The notes: generated from the letters alone by a model not told the origin. Counted from the first letter of the stretch, positions 32,186 to 41,968 are shown. The stretch: 64,000 nt of DNA from Nocardiopsis sp. NRRL B-16309 (GCF_001279585.1 NZ_LGEC01000002.1:137584-201583), one strand, 5' to 3'. A program made the numbers and translations.

Positions 32186-32787
32186 GAGGCCGCCGATCCC
32201 CGGGAGCGGGCCAGGCGGACCGCGTCGAACACGTACACGAGGCCGGTCCACAGGGTGACGGCCAGGGCGGCCGCCATCACCAGGTGGGCGGTCCAGGTGA
32301 ACACCGCGGTGAAGGGCAGCAGGTACAGCGGGAAGAGGTAGATGCTGATCGCGACGATCTGCAGGACCGTCTTGAGCTTGCCGCCCTGGCTCGCGGGCAT
32401 GACGCCGTACCGCAGCACCGCGAAGCGCAGGGCGGTGATCCCCCACTCACGGGCCAGGATGGCGATGGTCACCCACCACCACAGGTCGCCCTGCACGGAC
32501 AGCACGACCAGCGCCGCGCCGGTCAGCGCCTTGTCGGCGATGGGGTCGGCGATCTTGCCGAAGTCGGTGACCAGGTTGCGGCGACGCGCGATCTCGCCGT
32601 CGATGCGGTCGGTGATCGCGGCCAGCACGAAGACCGCGAACGCGGCGAAGCGCCACCAGGATCCGTCCAGGAACATGAACCAGACGAAGAGCGGCACCAT
32701 GACCAGGCGGCTCATCGTCAGCACGTTGGCGAGGTTCCACAGCGGGGCCTGGGGCGCGGGCGACGCCGCGGGTTCCTGGGTGCTCAT
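32182..32787 (-). CDS. pgsA: CDP-diacylglycerol-glycerol-3-phosphate 3-phosphatidyltransferase PgsA
   Basis: 201 residues, integral membrane. The CDP-alcohol phosphotransferase motif D-x2-DG-x2-AR-x8-G-x3-D-x3-D is complete (DRIDGEIARR then FGKIADPIAD, about residues 60-85). Makes phosphatidylglycerol phosphate. Its ATG overlaps the rimO stop (ATGA) and its stop overlaps the cinA start, so rimO-pgsA-cinA form one operon. Confidence 0.95.
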   Translation of the reverse strand: MSTQEPAASPAPQAPLWNLANVLTMSRLVMVPLFVWFMFLDGSWWRFAAFAVFVLAAITDRIDGEIARRRNLVTDFGKIADPIADKALTGAALVVLSVQGDLWWWVTIAILAREWGITALRFAVLRYGVMPASQGGKLKTVLQIVAISIYLFPLYLLPFTAVFTWTAHLVMAAALAVTLWTGLVYVFDAVRLARSRGSAAS

Positions 32788-34232
32788 CTGTCTCCGGCTT
32801 CCCCGTCCGCCTGGCTCTCGTCCTGTTCGGCGACCAGGTCGGCGCCGGCGGACTGGATGACGGTGGCGCGCACCAGGTCTCCGACGGCGAGGTTCTCACC
32901 ATAGAGGATGGTGCTGCCGTCCACCTCGGGCGCCTGGTGGCCGGAGCGGCCCTCGTAGGCCCCGTCCTCCAGCTCGGTCTCGACCAGGACGGTCACCTCG
33001 GTGCCGATCCGCTCCTCGGCGCGCTGGGCCATGAGCTCCTCGGAGAGCCGGTTGAGCCGGTCGACGCGCTCGCCGATGACCTCGGCGGGGAGCTTGCCCG
33101 GGTGGTCCAGGGCCTCGGTGTTGTCCTCGTCGGAGTAGCCGAAGACCCCGATCGCGTCCAGCCTGGCCTCGCTGAGGAAGGCGACCAGGTCCTCGAACTC
33201 GGCCTCGGTCTCACCGGGGAAGCCCACGATGAAGTTGGAGCGGGCACCAGCTTCGGGGGCGCGCTCGCGGACCGTGCGCAGCAGCTCCAGGAAGCGCTCG
33301 CGGTCGCCGAAGCGCCGCATCCGGCGCAGCAGGGTGCCGCTGGCGTGCTGGAAGGACAGGTCGAAGTAGGGCACGACGCCGGGGGTGCCGGTGAGCACGT
33401 CCACGAGCCCGGGGCGCACCTCGGCGGGCTGGAGGTAGCTCACGCGCACGCGCTCCAGGCCCTCGACGGCGGCCAGGCGCGGCAGCAGCTTCTCCAGCGC
33501 GCGGACGTCGCCCAGGTCCTTGCCGTAGGACGTGGAGTTCTCGCTGACGAGGAACACCTCGCGCACGCCCTCCCCCGCCAGCCACTCGGCCTCGCGCAGG
33601 ATCTCGTCGGGCTGCCGGGAGATGTAGGCGCCCCGGAAGGTGGGGATGGCGCAGAAGGTGCAGCGGCGGTCGCAGCCGGAGGCGATCTTGAGGTTGGCGA
33701 CCGGACCGCCGGTGAGGCGGCGGCGCGGGATCGCGGCGCGGTAGGGCAGCTCGGTCCCCTCGGCGCCCTCGGCGTCGGTGAACGCCGCGTGGCCAGGGAC
33801 GTGGGCCTGGGAGGCGTCGCGGTCCGCGGGGCTGATCGGCAGCAGGGTGCGCCGGTCGCGGGGGTCGTGCGGCACCAGTTGGCGGCCGGCGACGACGTCG
33901 TCGAGCCGGTCGGTGATGGCGGAGTAGTCGTCGAAGCCGATGACCTGCGCCTCGGGCAGGGCGTCGGCGAGCTCGGAGCCGTAGCGCTCCGCCATGCACC
34001 CGGCGGCGACGACCTTGCCGCCGTTCTCGGCGGCCTCCAGGAGCGTCTCGATGGAGTCCTGTTTGGCGGCGTCGATGAATCCGCAGGTGTTGACGACGGT
34101 CACGTCGGCCTTGGCGTCGCCGTCGACGAGGTCCCAGCCGCCTTCGGCCAGGCGCCCGGCCAGCTCTTCGGAGTCGACCTCGTTACGCGCACACCCCAGG
34201 GTGACGAGTGAGACAGTACGGCGCGATGACAT
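32784..34232 (-). CDS. rimO: Ribosomal protein S12 methylthiotransferase RimO
   Basis: Radical-SAM enzyme that methylthiolates Asp of ribosomal protein S12. C14, C50 and C79 form the auxiliary cluster site; C187, C191 and C194 (CDRRCTFC) the radical-SAM cluster; a TRAM domain ends the protein. 482 residues. ATG 34232 is used (GGAAG just before it); TTG 34241 would add three residues. Second methylthiotransferase of the window besides MiaB. Confidence 0.96.
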   Translation of the reverse strand: MSSRRTVSLVTLGCARNEVDSEELAGRLAEGGWDLVDGDAKADVTVVNTCGFIDAAKQDSIETLLEAAENGGKVVAAGCMAERYGSELADALPEAQVIGFDDYSAITDRLDDVVAGRQLVPHDPRDRRTLLPISPADRDASQAHVPGHAAFTDAEGAEGTELPYRAAIPRRRLTGGPVANLKIASGCDRRCTFCAIPTFRGAYISRQPDEILREAEWLAGEGVREVFLVSENSTSYGKDLGDVRALEKLLPRLAAVEGLERVRVSYLQPAEVRPGLVDVLTGTPGVVPYFDLSFQHASGTLLRRMRRFGDRERFLELLRTVRERAPEAGARSNFIVGFPGETEAEFEDLVAFLSEARLDAIGVFGYSDEDNTEALDHPGKLPAEVIGERVDRLNRLSEELMAQRAEERIGTEVTVLVETELEDGAYEGRSGHQAPEVDGSTILYGENLAVGDLVRATVIQSAGADLVAEQDESQADGEAGDR

Positions 34233-34382
34233 GGCTTCCAAGCGTGTGGGAGAGCTTCGAGTGGTGCGGCGCGCGGCGCGGTCCGGGCCGCGCTCGCGTC
34301 CGGCCGGGGGCCGCTGCCGCGACCCCCAACCCTACCGTGGATACTCCACCTGCCCGAACCCGGCCCGACGCGGCCGGCGCGC

Positions 34383-35585
34383 TCACCCGGTGAGGCCGTC
34401 GGCGTCGACGGTGACCTCCTTGACCGCGCCCGACGAGCCCGCCGCGCCGAGGTCGCGCCCGTCGACGGACACCCGCAGCGCACCGGCGTGGCCGACCCGC
34501 AGGGTGAGGGCGTCGTCGGCGACGTACTCCTGGCTCTGGCCCTCCAGCAGGAACCCGGTGAACAGGTCGGTGCCGTCGGTGTCGGTGACCTTGAGCCAGG
34601 TCCGGTCCGAGGCGGCGACCCCGACCGTGAACTCCGTGGGCGGCTCCAGGGCCGGCACGTCGGTCACCGTGGCCTCGGCGGTACCGCCGCCGTCCCGCAC
34701 GGGACCGACCACGCTGCCGGACTCGACCGCCGAACGCAGCGGGATCTCGCCCTCCCAGCCCTGCCAGGCCCGCACGCCGACGAAGACCGCGAGGAGGAGG
34801 ATGACGCCCACGACCGCCCACGGCCAGTGCCGGCGGACCGCCTCGGCCGGGTTCCTCCTCGCGCGCACGGTGGTCCGGGTCGCGGTGCGCGCGCCCGCGG
34901 CGCGGACCGGGGCGGACCCGGAGGCAGCCCCGGAGGCAGCCGCGGAACCGTTGCCCGCCGCGGCCGCGTCCGCGGCCGCCCGTGCCCGGCCCTCGGCGCT
35001 GTGCCGGCCCACGCGCGGGGCGGGCACGGCGCCGGGCGGCGCTTCGCCCTCCTGCCGCGCCCTTCCCACCTGCTGCGCCTTCCCCTCCCGCTGCGCCCTC
35101 TTCTGCCGCTGCTCCTTGCGCGCCTTGGGCACTCTGCCCCGCACCGGCCGCTCCACGTGGCGCCGGCGCTCGAAGTGGCCCCAGCGCTCGGACACGTCGG
35201 CGGGGTCCTCCCCCTCGTCGCCGACCCTCAGCGGCTCGGCCGCGGCGTGGTCGCCGGATCTTCGGGCCGCACGTGCCGCGGCGACCGCGCGGGCGGCCTC
35301 GGGCGCGGCCGCCGGGTGGCGCTGGAGCGGCACGAAGGCGAGCTTGGCCTTGTTCGCGTGGTCGCGTTCGTACTCCGCCAGGAGCGGATCCGGATCCAGC
35401 CCCAGGGCCCGGCAGATGCCCCGGATGTGTCCGCGGGCGTAGAAGTCCCCTCCGCAGGGGACGAAGTCCTCCGCCTCGATGCCCTTGAGGACCCGTTCCC
35501 GGATGCGTGTACGGGTGCTGAGGTCCGCGACCGTGTAGCCCGCCGCGATGCGTGCGGCGGCCAGAGTGTGACCGATCGTCGCCAT
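34383..35585 (-). CDS. RodZ-like membrane protein (HTH, one TM, DUF4115)
   Basis: 400 residues. An N-terminal HTH_25 domain (about 1-75, opening MATIGHTLAAARIAAGYTV) is followed by a basic/Ala-rich linker (about 90-240), one membrane helix near 255-275 (WAVVGVILLLAVFVGV) and an external DUF4115 domain. RodZ links MreB-type cytoskeleton to the envelope in rods; in actinobacteria its role is less clear. ATG 35585 marks the start of the conserved HTH. Placement between ftsK and rimO is conserved. Confidence 0.88.
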   Translation of the reverse strand: MATIGHTLAAARIAAGYTVADLSTRTRIRERVLKGIEAEDFVPCGGDFYARGHIRGICRALGLDPDPLLAEYERDHANKAKLAFVPLQRHPAAAPEAARAVAAARAARRSGDHAAAEPLRVGDEGEDPADVSERWGHFERRRHVERPVRGRVPKARKEQRQKRAQREGKAQQVGRARQEGEAPPGAVPAPRVGRHSAEGRARAAADAAAAGNGSAAASGAASGSAPVRAAGARTATRTTVRARRNPAEAVRRHWPWAVVGVILLLAVFVGVRAWQGWEGEIPLRSAVESGSVVGPVRDGGGTAEATVTDVPALEPPTEFTVGVAASDRTWLKVTDTDGTDLFTGFLLEGQSQEYVADDALTLRVGHAGALRVSVDGRDLGAAGSSGAVKEVTVDADGLTG

Positions 35586-35888
35586 GCGCACTCCCTCCAC
35601 GACTGTCTGTGAGTGGCGGAGTCCACTCTGCCCTGCCGCCCGCGTCCGCGCAGGCCACCACGCCCCATGCGGCGTCCAAGATCGTCCCAAATCGGGCAGG
35701 GAACACCCGCGACCCCAGAGGGCGCAAGGCGGACCGTCCCGGGACCGCGCCGGGGGTTCGCGGAGGGCGCACAGGGTTCTGCGGGAGGAGACGTCGCCGC
35801 CGCGCCGAAGGAGCAAGGCGAGGCGACGACGAAGAACCCTGTTCTCCGCGCCCGTGGCCCCGGCCGAGCCCGCGAGGCCGTAGGAGAC
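35586..35888. other. Gene-free gap between ftsK and rodZ-like gene with nested inverted repeat
   Basis: No credible gene in 303 bases. CAGGGTTCT (35772-35780) pairs with AGAACCCTG (35833-35841), and inside it CGTCGCC (35792-35798) pairs with GGCGACG (35822-35828), making a long interrupted hairpin that could terminate ftsK. The part nearer 35600 should hold the rodZ-like promoter, which was not identified. Confidence 0.55.
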
Positions 35889-38375
35889 TCAGCCCCGGAT
35901 GTCGGCGAGCACCCCGGGCAGTTCGTCGGGGGTGACGAGCACGTCGCGGGCCTTGGACCCCTCGCTGGGGCCGACGACGTCGCGGCTCTCCATGAGGTCC
36001 ATCAGGCGGCCCGCCTTGGCGAAGCCCACGCGCAGCTTGCGCTGGAGCATCGACGTGGACCCGAACTGGGTGGTGACCACCAGCTCGACGGCCTGGAGGA
36101 GCAGGTCGAGGTCGTCGCCGATGTCCTCGTCGATCTCCTTCTTCTTGGTCTCGGGGACGGCGACGTCCTCGCGGTAGCTGGGCTCGGACTGCTTCTTGCA
36201 GTGGTCGACGATCGCCCGGATCTCCTTCTCGGAGACCCAGGCGTTCTGCAGCCGGATGGGCTTGCCCGCGCCCATGGGCAGGAAGAGCGCGTCGCCCTTG
36301 CCCACCAGCTTCTCCGCGCCGGGCTGGTCGAGGATGACGCGGCTGTCGGAGAGGCTGGAGGTGGCGAAGGCCAGACGGGAGGGGACGTTGGCCTTGATCA
36401 GGCCGGTGACGACGTCGACGCTGGGCCGCTGGGTGGCCAGCACCAGGTGGATGCCGGCGGCGCGGGCGAGCTGGGTGATGCGCACGACCGCGTCCTCGAC
36501 GTCGCGCGGGGCGACCATCATCAGGTCGGCGAGCTCGTCGACGATCACCAGCAGGTACGGATAGGGCTCGTACACGCGCTCGCTGCCGGGCGGCGCGGTG
36601 AGCTCGCCCTTGCGCACGGCCGCGTTGAAGTCGTCGACGTGCCGGTAGCCGGAGGCGGCCAGGTCGTCGTAGCGGCGGTCCATCTCCCCCACGACCCACT
36701 GGAGCGCCTCGGCGGCCTTCTTCGGGCTGGTGATGATGGGGGTGATCAGGTGCGGGATGCCCTCGTACATGGTCAGCTCGACCCGCTTGGGGTCGACGAG
36801 GATCATCCGCACCTCGTCGGGCGTGGAGCGCATCATCAGCGAGGTGATGAGCCCGTTGATGCAGGTCGACTTACCGGCACCGGTGGCGCCGGCCACCAGC
36901 ACGTGCGGCATCTTGGCGAGGTTGGCCACGACGTTGGAGCCCTCGACGTCCTTGCCGAGTCCCACCAGCATCGGGTGGTCGTCGGAGGTGGCGGCCGGGG
37001 AGCGCAGCACGTCGCCCAGGCTGACGATGTCCTTGTCGGTGTTGGGGATCTCCACCCCGATCGCGGACTTGCCCGGGATCGGCGACAGGATGCGCACGTC
37101 GGCGCTCTTGACCGCCAGGGAGATGTTCTTGGCCAGCGCCGTGACCTTCTCCACCTTGACCGCCGGGCCCAGCTCGATCTCGTAGCGAGTGACGGTCGGA
37201 CCGCGCGTGAACCCGGTGACGTCGGCGTCGAGCTTGAACTGGGTGAGCACGCCCGAGAGCGCCGCGACCATCTCGTCGTTGGCCTTGGTGCGCGGCTTGG
37301 CCGCGCTGCCCGGCTTGAGCATGCTCGCCACGGGCAGTTCGTAGTCGCCCTCCACCACGCGGGAGGGGATGGACAGCTGTTCGGTGGCGCCGGGCGCGGG
37401 GGTGGGGTCGGGAGCCGGGTCCTTGGTCTTCGCGCGGCCCTTTCCGCGCCTGCCCGCCGGGGCCGCGGCGGCCTCCTCCTCGTCGGTCAGGGCCGGAGCG
37501 ACCGGTTCGGGCTCGCCCGGCAGCACGGGGCTGTCGTAGGGGCGCTCGTGGTCGCCCGCCACCGACTCCTCGGCGCTCCTGGGCGCCTTGCGGCGCGGTT
37601 TGGCGGGCTTCTTCCGCTTCTCCGCGTCGGCCCCCAGGATGCCGATCCCGGCGTCGGGCCCGGTGTCGCGCTCCAGGAGCGCGCCGAACAGCGTCTGGAG
37701 GCGTTCGGGGATGCGCCGGATGGGGGTGGCGGTGACGACGAGGATGCCGAAGAGCAGCACCAGGACCAGGAGCAGCCCGGTGAGCCAGGGGGTGATGACC
37801 GCGCTGAGGGGGCCCGAGGCGACGAAGCCGATGAGGCCGCCGGACTCGCGCAGCGCCGCCATGCCCTCCGAGGGCTGCGGGATGCCGTGGCCGATGTGGA
37901 TCAGCCCGAGCAGGCCGAGCATGATCGAGCTGAAGCCGATGAAGAGCCGGCCGGTGTCGCCCTCCCTGCCGGTGGCGGGGGTGCGCATCAGCTTGACGGC
38001 GACGGGCAGGAACAGCAGCGGCAGGATCGGCGAGAACGTGCCGAAGGTGCCCGCGACGGCCAGGCGGGTGTAGGCCAGCAGGGGGCCCTCGCTCTGCCAC
38101 CACACGGCTCCGGCCACGAGGATGCCCGCGGCGAGCAGGACGAGTCCGGCGCCGTCCCTGCGCAGGTCGGGATCGAGGTCCCGTGCGCTGCGGCCGACCG
38201 CGCGGGCGGCACCGCCGACGGTGTGCGCCACCAGCTTCCACAGCACCAGGAGGAACTGCCCGAACATGGTGACCGCGAAGGCGATCGGTCCGTCGGGCAT
38301 GCGCCTGCCGGCCGCGGGCTTGCGCGACGCGGGCTTCTTGCGCCCGGAACCGCCGGAGGAGGCACGCGCGGGCAT
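35889..38375 (-). CDS. ftsK: DNA translocase FtsK/SpoIIIE
   Basis: 828 residues. Four or more N-terminal membrane helices (about 25-225), a Pro/Ala/Lys linker (about 235-345), the alpha/beta motor with Walker A VAGATGAGKST near 490 and Walker B LVIVDELADLM near 600, and a C-terminal winged-helix gamma domain (last 65 residues) that reads orientation sequences in DNA. Clears chromosome arms through the closing septum. ATG 38375 follows GGAGGTG at nine bases. Confidence 0.96.
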   Translation of the reverse strand: MPARASSGGSGRKKPASRKPAAGRRMPDGPIAFAVTMFGQFLLVLWKLVAHTVGGAARAVGRSARDLDPDLRRDGAGLVLLAAGILVAGAVWWQSEGPLLAYTRLAVAGTFGTFSPILPLLFLPVAVKLMRTPATGREGDTGRLFIGFSSIMLGLLGLIHIGHGIPQPSEGMAALRESGGLIGFVASGPLSAVITPWLTGLLLVLVLLFGILVVTATPIRRIPERLQTLFGALLERDTGPDAGIGILGADAEKRKKPAKPRRKAPRSAEESVAGDHERPYDSPVLPGEPEPVAPALTDEEEAAAAPAGRRGKGRAKTKDPAPDPTPAPGATEQLSIPSRVVEGDYELPVASMLKPGSAAKPRTKANDEMVAALSGVLTQFKLDADVTGFTRGPTVTRYEIELGPAVKVEKVTALAKNISLAVKSADVRILSPIPGKSAIGVEIPNTDKDIVSLGDVLRSPAATSDDHPMLVGLGKDVEGSNVVANLAKMPHVLVAGATGAGKSTCINGLITSLMMRSTPDEVRMILVDPKRVELTMYEGIPHLITPIITSPKKAAEALQWVVGEMDRRYDDLAASGYRHVDDFNAAVRKGELTAPPGSERVYEPYPYLLVIVDELADLMMVAPRDVEDAVVRITQLARAAGIHLVLATQRPSVDVVTGLIKANVPSRLAFATSSLSDSRVILDQPGAEKLVGKGDALFLPMGAGKPIRLQNAWVSEKEIRAIVDHCKKQSEPSYREDVAVPETKKKEIDEDIGDDLDLLLQAVELVVTTQFGSTSMLQRKLRVGFAKAGRLMDLMESRDVVGPSEGSKARDVLVTPDELPGVLADIRG

Positions 38376-38515
38376 CGGGGGTCACCTCCACCGTACTGAC
38401 GATCACTGGGCCCGGGCAGGACGGCCCGCCACGGCGTGCAGCCTACTCAGGTGTCCAGCCGCGCCGCGCGCATCCGCCCCGGCGTGTCGCGCGCGGGCGG
38501 AAGTGGTACCGGGGG

Positions 38516-38550
38516 CCGCCCGGCCCGGGAACGCGTCCCGGGCCGGGCGG
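38516..38550 (-). terminator. 15-bp stem, 5-base loop terminator after rnj
   Basis: CCGCCCGGCCCGGGA, loop ACGCG, then the exact complement, 19 bases beyond the RNase J stop. GTGGTAC occurs on both sides as a direct repeat. It separates dapA-rnj from ftsK; the ftsK promoter must lie within 38376-38515. Confidence 0.75.
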
Positions 38551-38568
38551 ACGTGGTACGGGCCCCGG

Positions 38569-40254
38569 TCAGACCTCGACGAGGACCGGGATGATCATGG
38601 GACGACGGCGGTAGGTGTCGTTGACCCAGCGGCCCGTGCTGCGGCGGATGAGCTGCCGCAGCTGGTGGGGGTCGTTGACCCCGTCCCGCGCCGCCTTGTC
38701 CAGGGAGTCCTGGATCTTGTCGATGACGTCGTCGTAGGCGGTGGCGCCGATGCCCGCGCCCCGGGTGTGGATCTCCGGGTCGCCGAGGATCTTGCCCGTG
38801 TTCGAGTCCACGGCCACGACCACCGAGATGAAGCCCTCCTCGCCGAGGATGCGGCGGTCCTTCAGCGAGGCCTCGGTCACGTCGCCCACGGAGGCGCCGT
38901 CCACGTACACGTAGCCGGCCTGGACGGCGCCGACGATCTTGGCCCGGCTCTTGTACAGGTCGACGACGACGCCGTCCTCGGCGATGGAGATCCTGTCGGC
39001 CGGCACACCGCTGAGCTTGGCCAGGTCGGCGTGGGCGCGCATGTGCCGCCACTCGCCGTGCACCGGCAGGAAGTTGCGCGGGCGCACCATGTTGAGCACG
39101 TACAGCAGCTCGCCGGCCGAGGCGTGCCCGGACACGTGCACCAGCGCGTTGCCCTTGTGGACGATGTTGGCGCCCCAGCGGGTCAGGCCGTTGATCACCC
39201 GGTTGACCGAGTTCTCGTTGCCCGGAATGAGCGAGGACGCGAGCAGGATCGTGTCGCCCTGCTCGATCCTGATCTGGTGGTCGCGGTTGGCCATCCGGCT
39301 GAGCGCGGCCATCGGCTCGCCCTGGGAGCCGGTGCAGACCATGAGCACCTCGTCCGGCGGCAGCTTGTCGAGCTGCTTGACGTCGATGACGGTGTCGCCG
39401 GGGATGGTGAGGTAGCCCAGGTCGCGCGCGATGTTCATGTTGCGGATCATCGAGCGTCCCACGAACGCGATCTTGCGCCCGTGCCGGACCGCCGCGTCGA
39501 TGACCTGCTGCACACGGTGCACGTGGGAGGCGAAACAGGCCACCACGACGCGCTTCTCCGACGTGCGGAAGACCTTGTCGATGGCGTCGTTGAGGTCGCG
39601 CTCGCTCACCACGAAGCCGGGCTGCTCGGCGTTGGTGGAGTCCGACAGCAGCAGGTCCACGCCCTCGTCGCCGAACCGGGCGAAGCCGCCCAGGTCGGTG
39701 AGGCGGCCGTCCAGCGGCAGCTGGTCCATCTTGAAGTCGCCGGTGTGCAGCAGCGTGCCCGCGGGCGTGCGCATACCGATGGCCAGTGCGTCCGGGATGG
39801 AGTGGTTGACCGCGAAGAACTCCAGGTCGAACGGACCGAAGTCGTGGCGCTCGCCCTCCTCCACCTGGACGGTCACGGGCTTGATGCGGTGCTCGCCGAG
39901 CTTGGCCGTGATCAGGGCCAGCGTGAGCTTGGAGCCGACGATCGGGATGTCGGGCCGCTCGCGCAGCAGGAACGGCACGCCGCCGATGTGGTCCTCGTGC
40001 CCGTGGGTGAGCACGACGGCCTCGACGTCGTCGAGCCGGTCCCGGATGTAGTCGAAGTCCGGCAGGATCAGGTCGACGCCGGGCTGCTCCTCCTCGGGGA
40101 AGAGCACGCCGCAGTCGACGACGAGCAGACGGCCGTCGTACTCGAACACCGTCATGTTGCGGCCGATCTCACCGAGCCCGCCCAGCGGGACGATGCGCAG
40201 CGCGCCCTTGCCCAGCGGCGGCGGCGGACCGAGTTCGGGGTGGGGGTGGCTCAT
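38569..40254 (-). CDS. rnj: Ribonuclease J
   Basis: 561 residues. The metallo-beta-lactamase core carries HGHEDHIGG (about residues 83-91), followed by the beta-CASP domain and the RNase J C-terminal domain. Exo- and endonuclease of RNA decay and rRNA maturation. ATG 40254 overlaps the dapA stop (ATGA), the conserved actinobacterial dapA-rnj pair. Confidence 0.96.
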   Translation of the reverse strand: MSHPHPELGPPPPLGKGALRIVPLGGLGEIGRNMTVFEYDGRLLVVDCGVLFPEEEQPGVDLILPDFDYIRDRLDDVEAVVLTHGHEDHIGGVPFLLRERPDIPIVGSKLTLALITAKLGEHRIKPVTVQVEEGERHDFGPFDLEFFAVNHSIPDALAIGMRTPAGTLLHTGDFKMDQLPLDGRLTDLGGFARFGDEGVDLLLSDSTNAEQPGFVVSERDLNDAIDKVFRTSEKRVVVACFASHVHRVQQVIDAAVRHGRKIAFVGRSMIRNMNIARDLGYLTIPGDTVIDVKQLDKLPPDEVLMVCTGSQGEPMAALSRMANRDHQIRIEQGDTILLASSLIPGNENSVNRVINGLTRWGANIVHKGNALVHVSGHASAGELLYVLNMVRPRNFLPVHGEWRHMRAHADLAKLSGVPADRISIAEDGVVVDLYKSRAKIVGAVQAGYVYVDGASVGDVTEASLKDRRILGEEGFISVVVAVDSNTGKILGDPEIHTRGAGIGATAYDDVIDKIQDSLDKAARDGVNDPHQLRQLIRRSTGRWVNDTYRRRPMIIPVLVEV

Positions 40255-41231
40255 ACGGATCCCTCCGCCAGACGCTCGACATGGACGGCACTGGCCGGGA
40301 CGGCCTGGTGCGGGGCGAGCCCGATCGGGCCCTTGACGCCGGCCGCGGCGAGGTCCTCGCGCAGCAGCGCCTGGAGCTCGGCGGAGGCGTCGGCCAGCGG
40401 CGTGCGGACCGGGCCGGAGGGCAGGCCGAACAGGTTGAGCACGGCCTTGGTGGTGATGACGCCCTGGGTGCGGAACATGCCCGTGTAGACGGGCGTCAGG
40501 CGGCGGTGGATGGCCAGCGCCTGGCTGACCTCTCCCGCCTCGAAGACGTCGATCATCTCGCGCAGGTCGCTGCCGACGATGTGGCCGACGACGCTGACGA
40601 ACCCGGCCGCGCCCACGGAGAGCAGCGGCAGGTTCAGGATGTCGGTGCCGCAGTAGTAGGCCAGGTCGGTGCGCTCCATGACCCAGGAGCTGGCGCCGAC
40701 GTTGTCCTTGGCGTCCTTGTTGGCCACGATGCGCGGGTGCTCGGCCAGCCGGACCAGGGTCTCGGAGGCGATCGGCGTCCCGGTGCGGTGCGGGATGTCG
40801 TAGAGCATGACCGGCAGGCCGGTGCTGTCGGCGATGGTGGTGAAGTGCCGGATCAGGCCTTCCTGCGGCGGCTTGTTGTAGTACGGGGTGACGGCCAGCA
40901 GACCGTGCGCTCCCGCCTTCTCCGCGGCCTTGGCCAGCCTGATGCTGTGGCGGGTGTCGTTGGTGCCGACCCCGGCGACGATGGTGGCCCGGTCGCCGAC
41001 CGCCTCCAGGACCGCCCGGAGCAGGTTGTCCTTCTCGTCGTCGCTCGTGGTGGGCGACTCACCGGTGGTGCCGCTGATCACGAGGCCGTCGTTGTTCTGC
41101 TCGTCGACCAGGTAGGCGGCCAGTCTCCCCGCGCCCTCGTAGTCGATCTCACCGTCCTCCAGCATCGGAGTGACCATCGCGGTCAGCATCTTGCCGAATG
41201 GGCGGTTCTTGGGGTTCGTCGTGTTCGTCAT
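40251..41231 (-). CDS. dapA: 4-hydroxy-tetrahydrodipicolinate synthase DapA
   Basis: Condenses pyruvate with aspartate semialdehyde in lysine/diaminopimelate synthesis. 326 residues; Schiff-base Lys172 (VANKDAKDN), Tyr144 (LYDIPHRTG), Tyr118 and the GTTGE loop are present. The start ATG 41231 lacks a clear ribosome site. A long untranslated stretch lies upstream. DapB, the next enzyme, is encoded 2.5 kb away at 43707-44447. Confidence 0.96.
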   Translation of the reverse strand: MTNTTNPKNRPFGKMLTAMVTPMLEDGEIDYEGAGRLAAYLVDEQNNDGLVISGTTGESPTTSDDEKDNLLRAVLEAVGDRATIVAGVGTNDTRHSIRLAKAAEKAGAHGLLAVTPYYNKPPQEGLIRHFTTIADSTGLPVMLYDIPHRTGTPIASETLVRLAEHPRIVANKDAKDNVGASSWVMERTDLAYYCGTDILNLPLLSVGAAGFVSVVGHIVGSDLREMIDVFEAGEVSQALAIHRRLTPVYTGMFRTQGVITTKAVLNLFGLPSGPVRTPLADASAELQALLREDLAAAGVKGPIGLAPHQAVPASAVHVERLAEGSV

Positions 41232-41587
41232 CGCTTGTGAAAGGCCGTGGGACCGCGCCGCGGGACGCGGCGGGCCCTCGGACGCCCCCTCCTCCTCTCC
41301 GTGTTCTGTGTCCTCACGTGGACGCCCGTGCGGGAGTGTCCGCGCACGGGTGGGCGGAAATGCGTGTCCGCCACCGCGATCGGCCGTACCGGCGGGTACC
41401 CGGATCGCGGGAAAGTCTGCTGTGCTCCGGCGATGGGAGCGCTCGGGAGCGAGCCCGATGCGGCCGCCGTCCTCGTTGGTCGAGGTGGACGGCCCAGGAG
41501 TGTGAACCTACCCTCCCCGGGCCCCCGCCACGCGCGGGCCCGGGGACCGCGCGGGTCAGGGGGCGGCGGGTAGGGGGGAGGGGTCGG
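41232..41587 (-). other. Gene-free gap with possible dapA leader and holin-gene terminator
   Basis: No gene in 356 bases. On the minus strand TAGGTT (41510-41505) could be a -10 element, which would give dapA a leader of about 265 bases rich in inverted repeats. CCCCGGGCCC (41515-41524) pairs with GGGCCCGGGG (41536-41545), a likely terminator of the holin-like gene that ends at 41588. No known riboswitch was recognised. Confidence 0.4.
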
Positions 41588-41968
41588 TCAGCCGTCGTCC
41601 CCGTCCGGCAGGAACATGCTGAACAGCCAGCTGACGATGGAGATGACCAGCGCGCCCCAGAAGGCGGGCCAGAACCCCTCGATATGGAAGGGCAGGTCGA
41701 ACAGACCCGCGACCCAGTTCGTGAGCAGGAGCAGCAACGCGTTGACGACCAGGCCGATGAGGCCCAGCGTCAGTGCGTAGAACAGGCACCCGACCGTTTT
41801 GACGATCGGTTTGATGATCGCGTTGACCACGCCGAAGATCACACCGACGGCGAGGTAGACCATGATCTGCCCGGCCGTGTCCTGGGTCGTGACGTCGATC
41901 CCGTCGATCAGGAAGACAGCCGCCCAAAGGGCGAGCGCGTTCACGATAACTCTGATAATGAGGCTCAC
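41588..41968 (-). CDS. Phage holin family IV-like membrane protein
   Basis: 126 residues, four predicted membrane helices, matching the 'mycobacterial 4-TMS phage holin superfamily IV' pattern (VIFGVVNAIIKPIVK and LTLGLIGLVVNALLLL). Despite the name these are chromosomal proteins of unknown function in many bacteria; no other phage gene is nearby. Start GTG 41968. Confidence 0.85.
   Translation of the reverse strand: MSLIIRVIVNALALWAAVFLIDGIDVTTQDTAGQIMVYLAVGVIFGVVNAIIKPIVKTVGCLFYALTLGLIGLVVNALLLLLTNWVAGLFDLPFHIEGFWPAFWGALVISIVSWLFSMFLPDGDDG

Noticed and set aside
41232..41510. Lysine riboswitch before dapA
   Set aside because: No lysine-riboswitch core could be recognised.
41588..41968. 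Prophage marker (holin)
   Set aside because: The family is widespread on chromosomes and no other phage gene is nearby.
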